The notes beneath the pieces are model-generated. The model did no database searches. It was given only the letters and a program-made list of their open reading frames with translations, and had not been told where the DNA came from. A program made the translations under genes and the position numbers. Shown here one piece after another: positions 61,289 through 64,000 of a stretch of 64,000 nt of DNA (positions are counted from its first letter, which is position 1; each line of letters starts with the position of its first letter). This stretch comes from Paracoccus sp. S3-43. Lineage in GTDB: Bacteria > Pseudomonadota > Alphaproteobacteria > Rhodobacterales > Rhodobacteraceae. The DNA lies in NCBI RefSeq assembly GCF_029027965.1, contig NZ_CP119082.1, positions 1,468,001-1,532,000 on the forward strand. Direction: 5' to 3'.

Positions 61289-62137
61289 ATGATCTTGGTG
61301 GCGGGCGGACAGGGGGATCCCAGCATGGCGGTCCTTGTGGACAGGATGGCGCGGCGAGGGACCGGACATCTCAACCTGCTGCTGGGGTCGGACCGGGATT
61401 TCGACCTGCGGATCGACCTGCAATCGAACAGCCTGTCGATCGACGGACGGGTGATCCGGCCCGGCGGGTGCTTCATCCGCCATGACGTGTTCCTGTACGA
61501 TACGCCGGATCCGGCGGCGGCCCATTCCCGCGCGCTGAACTGGTATCAGGCGATTCGCGGCTGGTGCGCGGCGCAGCCCGGCATCCGCCTGTTCAACCGC
61601 CAGTCCATCATGCGCGAAAACAACAAGATCGAGAACCTGCTGGCGGCCCGGCAGATCGGCCTTGCGGTGCCCCATACCCTTGTGACCAATGATTTTTCCG
61701 ACCTGCGCCATGACGATTCGCTGATCCAGAAGCCGGTCGCGGGTGGCGAATACACCGCGCTGTTGCGCGACCTGCCGGCGGATTCCCGCTGCCCTCGATT
61801 CGTCCAGCCTCGCCTGAACCGGCCAGAAATGCGGGTCTATCGCATCGGCGACGCCGTCATGGGGTTCCGGCTGACCTCGCCCGATCTCGATTATCGCCTG
61901 GCGCAGACGGCCACGCTGACCACGGCGCCGGTCCCCGCCGATCTGGCCGACCTGCTGGTGCAATTGTGCGACCGGCTGAACCTCGATTTCGCGGCGGCCG
62001 ATTTCATGACCGGTGATTCGGGAGAGCCGCTGTTTCTGGAACTGAACTCGCAGCCGATGTTCGCGGCCTTCGACCGCACGGCCGAAGGCCGGCTGTCCGA
62101 CGCGATCATCGACTATCTGGAACAACGCGGCGCCTGA
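61289..62137 (+). CDS. ATP-grasp ligase of the graspetide (MvdC/MvdD/PsnB) class
   Basis: A 282-residue ATP-grasp enzyme. Motifs in order: NKIENLLAARQIGLAVPHTL followed by VTND, then IQKPVAGGEYTALL, MRVYRIGDAVMGFRL, and the metal-binding end AADFMTGDSGEPLFLELNSQ followed by PMFAAFD. KP-x-x-GGEYT and ELNSQPMFAAFD are characteristic of the peptide-macrocyclising ligases of graspetide clusters, which activate Glu/Asp side chains as acyl phosphates for attack by Thr or Lys. Its substrate is surely the adjacent precursor. The ATG follows AAAGGAATCC. It is the last gene of the plus-strand unit. Confidence 0.87.
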   Translation: MILVAGGQGDPSMAVLVDRMARRGTGHLNLLLGSDRDFDLRIDLQSNSLSIDGRVIRPGGCFIRHDVFLYDTPDPAAAHSRALNWYQAIRGWCAAQPGIRLFNRQSIMRENNKIENLLAARQIGLAVPHTLVTNDFSDLRHDDSLIQKPVAGGEYTALLRDLPADSRCPRFVQPRLNRPEMRVYRIGDAVMGFRLTSPDLDYRLAQTATLTTAPVPADLADLLVQLCDRLNLDFAAADFMTGDSGEPLFLELNSQPMFAAFDRTAEGRLSDAIIDYLEQRGA

Positions 62138-62189
62138 TCCTGTCGTTCACGGCCGATTCTGTCAAAGGCGGAGCAAGATCCGGCCAAGG

Positions 62190-62524
62190 CGGCGGCGTAA
62201 AACCAGGCCAGTGGGAGAAACTGGCCCAAAGATGGTCGCAATGCGCCAGCGTGGCGCGATAGTTGGCGTGCAGTTCTTCGGCTTGGCCCGGATCGTCATT
62301 GCCCCGCCATAGCTCGGCCAGTCCCGGATCGGTCCGTTCCAGCCGGTGCGGAAGGCGTCCTTGAACCGATCCGGCGCCTGGAAGGGTTCATGCGGATCGA
62401 ACGTCTCAATCTGCAGCAGTCAGTGGTCGGCGGCATGATTGTGCGCGAGAAAGTCCAGCCCCCTGGCAAAAGTCCGATGCGACGGAAAGTCCTCTTCCGC
62501 AATGATGAATTCGCGGTTGGTAAT
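62190..62524 (-). pseudogene. Sulfatase-family relic
   Basis: Read on the minus strand from the IS630 border: EEDFPSHRTFARGLDFLAHN, then an in-frame TGA where Trp is expected (DH-stop-LLQIETFDPHEP), then APDRFKDAFRTGWNGPIRDW. After SYGG another frame continues DDPGQAEELHANYRATLAHC. These are segments of an alkaline-phosphatase-type sulfatase. The 5' part is cut by IS630. The nonsense codon and frameshift make it non-functional. Confidence 0.7.
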
Positions 62525-63235
62525 ATAGAGCGTGTTGCGTCTAATCGGTTTCATGTCCTGCGGCGATGAAGAAGTTGTAGCCTTCGTCCTCGGTGAAGAG
62601 GCCGCAGACATGGCCGACAGCACGCCAGAGGTCTTCGTAGGTCCGTGCCGCTGCCCTGCGAATCAGGGCCTTCAGTTTGGCGAAGGCCCTTTCGATCGGG
62701 TTCAGATGGGGCTGCCGGGCGGCAGGAAGAGAAACCACGCGCCAACGGCCTTCATGGCCCCGGCCGCCTTGGGGCTTTTGTGGGATGACAGATTGTCGAG
62801 GATGATCACGTCGCCGGGCAGCAAGGTCGGGGTCAGTTGGGTCTCGACATAAAGCTCGAACAACGCGCGGCTCGACGCGCCCTCGATCTCCCAGGGCGCG
62901 TCGAGCCGGTCTTGGCGTAGGGCGGCGATGAAGGTCTGGGTAGTCCAGTGGCCGAAGGGCGCAGGGCCGATCAGACGCGCATCTCTGGGGGACCATCCCG
63001 TGGTCTTGGCCATGTTCGTCTTCAGCGAGGTCTCGTCGATGAAACCGATGCGTGGCGACAGGTTGCGCATGAAGGGCTGACGTCGTGTGATCCAGATATG
63101 GCGCGCCCGCCGGACCTCAGGCCGCTTTTGTTCGAGAGCTTGCAGGTCTTTTTTTATGTGTCAGCCTGAGACCGCGCAGGAATCGCCAGACCGAGACGCG
63201 GTGGATGGCGATGCCGTGGTGAGGCCCTCTTCTCG
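62525..63235 (-). mobile_element. IS630-family fragment, 3' end with DDE domain
   Basis: The minus-strand sequence carries the 3' terminus TAGAGCGTGTTGCG (TA at 62525-62526), related to the terminus of the fragment at 55.9 kb. It holds most of the transposase catalytic part but lacks the 5' end, where an integrase fragment begins near 63235. The conserved terminus faces the peptide cluster, as in the other copy, and both copies point the same way. Confidence 0.8.
62541..63220 (-). pseudogene. IS630 transposase catalytic part, frameshifted
   Basis: The readable pieces are HGIAIHRVSVWRFLRGLRLT up to an A7 run; ALEQKRPEVRRARHIWITRR then SPRIGFIDETSLKTNMAKTT with the first Asp; GDVIILDNLSSHKSPKAAGA with the second Asp; and, in another frame, HLNPIERAFAKLKALIRRAA with the Glu. 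So D, D and E are all present but split by a shift at the A7 run (possibly programmed) and another near 62700 (PPGSP, where PPYSPDLNPIE is usual). The N-terminal domain is missing. Confidence 0.8.
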
Positions 63236-63556
63236 CATCTCGCGAGGCGATTTCAGCGGATGCCAGAAAAAGAACAATGGGCTCGGCCCCTTTCTCATTG
63301 TCTGCCTGGCCGCCTCATACCGGGCGGCCTGCTCAATCATAGCGCGTGCGGCTTTCGGATCCAGCCGCGCTTCGGCGATGGCCTCGAAAGCGGACACGGA
63401 CGTCGCAGTGGCCGCCGCCGCTATGGCCCGGGCTCCGGTGGGCTGGTCCGTGTTGAGAGGGATTTGGATGGTGATTCCGCGGACCTCGCGCCGCCAAGAG
63501 TAGCGGCGGCCGCGGCGGATGAGGAATGGAGAAAGTCCCAAGATGTCGTGCTCCCG
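63235..63556 (-). pseudogene. Tyrosine-recombinase (integrase) N-terminal fragment
   Basis: The frame reads FLIRRGRRYSWRREVRGITI, QIPLNTDQPTGARAIAAAAT and FEAIAEARLDPKAARAMIEQ, which resembles the N-terminal SAM-like region of alphaproteobacterial phage-type integrases. The catalytic domain is not present; IS630 sequence follows. It indicates that an integrative element once lay here, fitting the AlpA and DUF2493 relics on the other side of the cluster. Confidence 0.5.
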
Positions 63557-63792
63557 GCAGATCGGGGACGCGTCAGGTTCTGGACAATCTGTCCCTGGCT
63601 CCGAAAAGAGCCGCGTAAGTCCTTGAGAAGATTGACTTGGCTGGGGCGGTAGGATCCCCAGCGAAATCCGTAACATCTTGGCACTTCAGTAACTTCCGGC
63701 GCAGAAGACAAAGATTGCCGCGCTTTGGATGACTGTATCATTGCAGATAATTTCAGTCGCAACAACAAACGATGATCAGGAGTTTCGTCTAG

Positions 63793-64000
63793 ATGAACGA
63801 TCTTCCTAACCACCGACGAGCAGATGACGCGGCTGCGCCCCTATTTTCCGAAATCAAACGGCGGTCCGCAGGTAGATGACCGCCGTGTGCTGAGCGGCAT
63901 AATCTTTATCAATCTCAATTGCTTGCAGCGCCGCGGGCGTATGGCCTGCCAGGATGCTCCACACTCACTGGAAACGAAGGAGCTATCTGGGGGTCTTTGC
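63793..64000 (+). pseudogene. IS5-family transposase, degraded N-terminal fragment reaching the window edge
   Basis: It starts MNDLP, then after a one-base shift reads LTTDEQMTRLRPYFPKSNGG then VDDRRVLSGIIFINLN, the standard N-terminus of another IS5-type transposase. Later residues (LQRRGRMACQDAPHS) diverge from the expected RWRDAP, so the copy is decayed. It runs off the right end of the window and differs from the complete element at 48.3-49.2 kb. Confidence 0.65.

Noticed and set aside
62138..62190. C-terminal tail of another transposase (frame ending KAEQDPAKAAA)
   Set aside because: Only about a dozen codons with no second supporting feature; too short to assign.
55659..63235. The two IS630 pieces as halves of one element split by the island
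   Set aside because: Together they would still lack roughly codons 42 to 110, and their retained termini face each other across the island, which a simple split of one copy would not give.

Overview
The window is a 64 kb, GC-rich piece of an alphaproteobacterial chromosome, most likely Rhodobacterales and probably Paracoccus or a close relative. The evidence is the adjacent ctrA and sciP genes, carD, the alr-mlaE-mlaF-phoH-ybeY-corC string, the Suv3/MgpS-type helicase next to a heat-shock S4 protein, and dense packing with many 4-base ATGA/GTGA overlaps. This taxonomic call is inference from gene content.

From 1 to about 51.4 kb the region is mostly core genome. It holds an amino-acid permease end and tRNA-Arg(TCT); carD, fdxA and the helicase; a six-gene overlapping envelope/RNA string; nadK and glyA; yebC; a DASS-type transporter; a small redox/hydrolase cluster at 21.0-24.1 kb; a penicillin-acylase-family protein; ribD-nrdR; rmuC; rpoD and dnaG; a lactate-dehydrogenase-type gene; rplY, trmFO, gluQ and hisI; recG and ligA; ctrA and sciP; and mnmA and sufE. 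Decay appears as a truncated divergent argO/argP pair at 16.3-16.9 kb. A complete 851-bp IS5-type (IS427-like) element sits between sciP and mnmA.

From 51.4 to 55.9 kb the DNA becomes accessory. It contains broken pieces of a GlxA-type regulator, an isochorismatase, a beta-hydroxyacid dehydrogenase, a DUF2493 protein, a GntR-like tail and an AlpA-type excisionase. Intact bioB and bioY sit among them, preceded by a perfect BioR-type operator.

From 55.9 to 62.1 kb lies the most interesting system, a ribosomal-peptide locus. On the minus strand are four tiny membrane-peptide genes (three with double-glycine-type leaders), an HlyD-family adaptor and a C39-peptidase ABC exporter. On the plus strand are a LuxR-type regulator, a 70-residue precursor with two plesiocin-like TTxxxxEE repeats behind a double-glycine leader, and a dedicated ATP-grasp ligase of the graspetide class. 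The simplest reading is that the ligase forms side-chain ester links in the two repeats and the C39 exporter trims and exports this peptide, the small hydrophobic peptides, or both. The whole island is bracketed by two partial IS630 copies in the same orientation, each keeping the terminus that faces the island.

From 62.1 kb to the end the window is wreckage: a sulfatase relic with a nonsense codon and a frameshift, the IS630 copy that cut it, a tyrosine-recombinase fragment and a degraded IS5-type transposase start. No rRNA operon, CRISPR array or recognisable riboswitch was seen.
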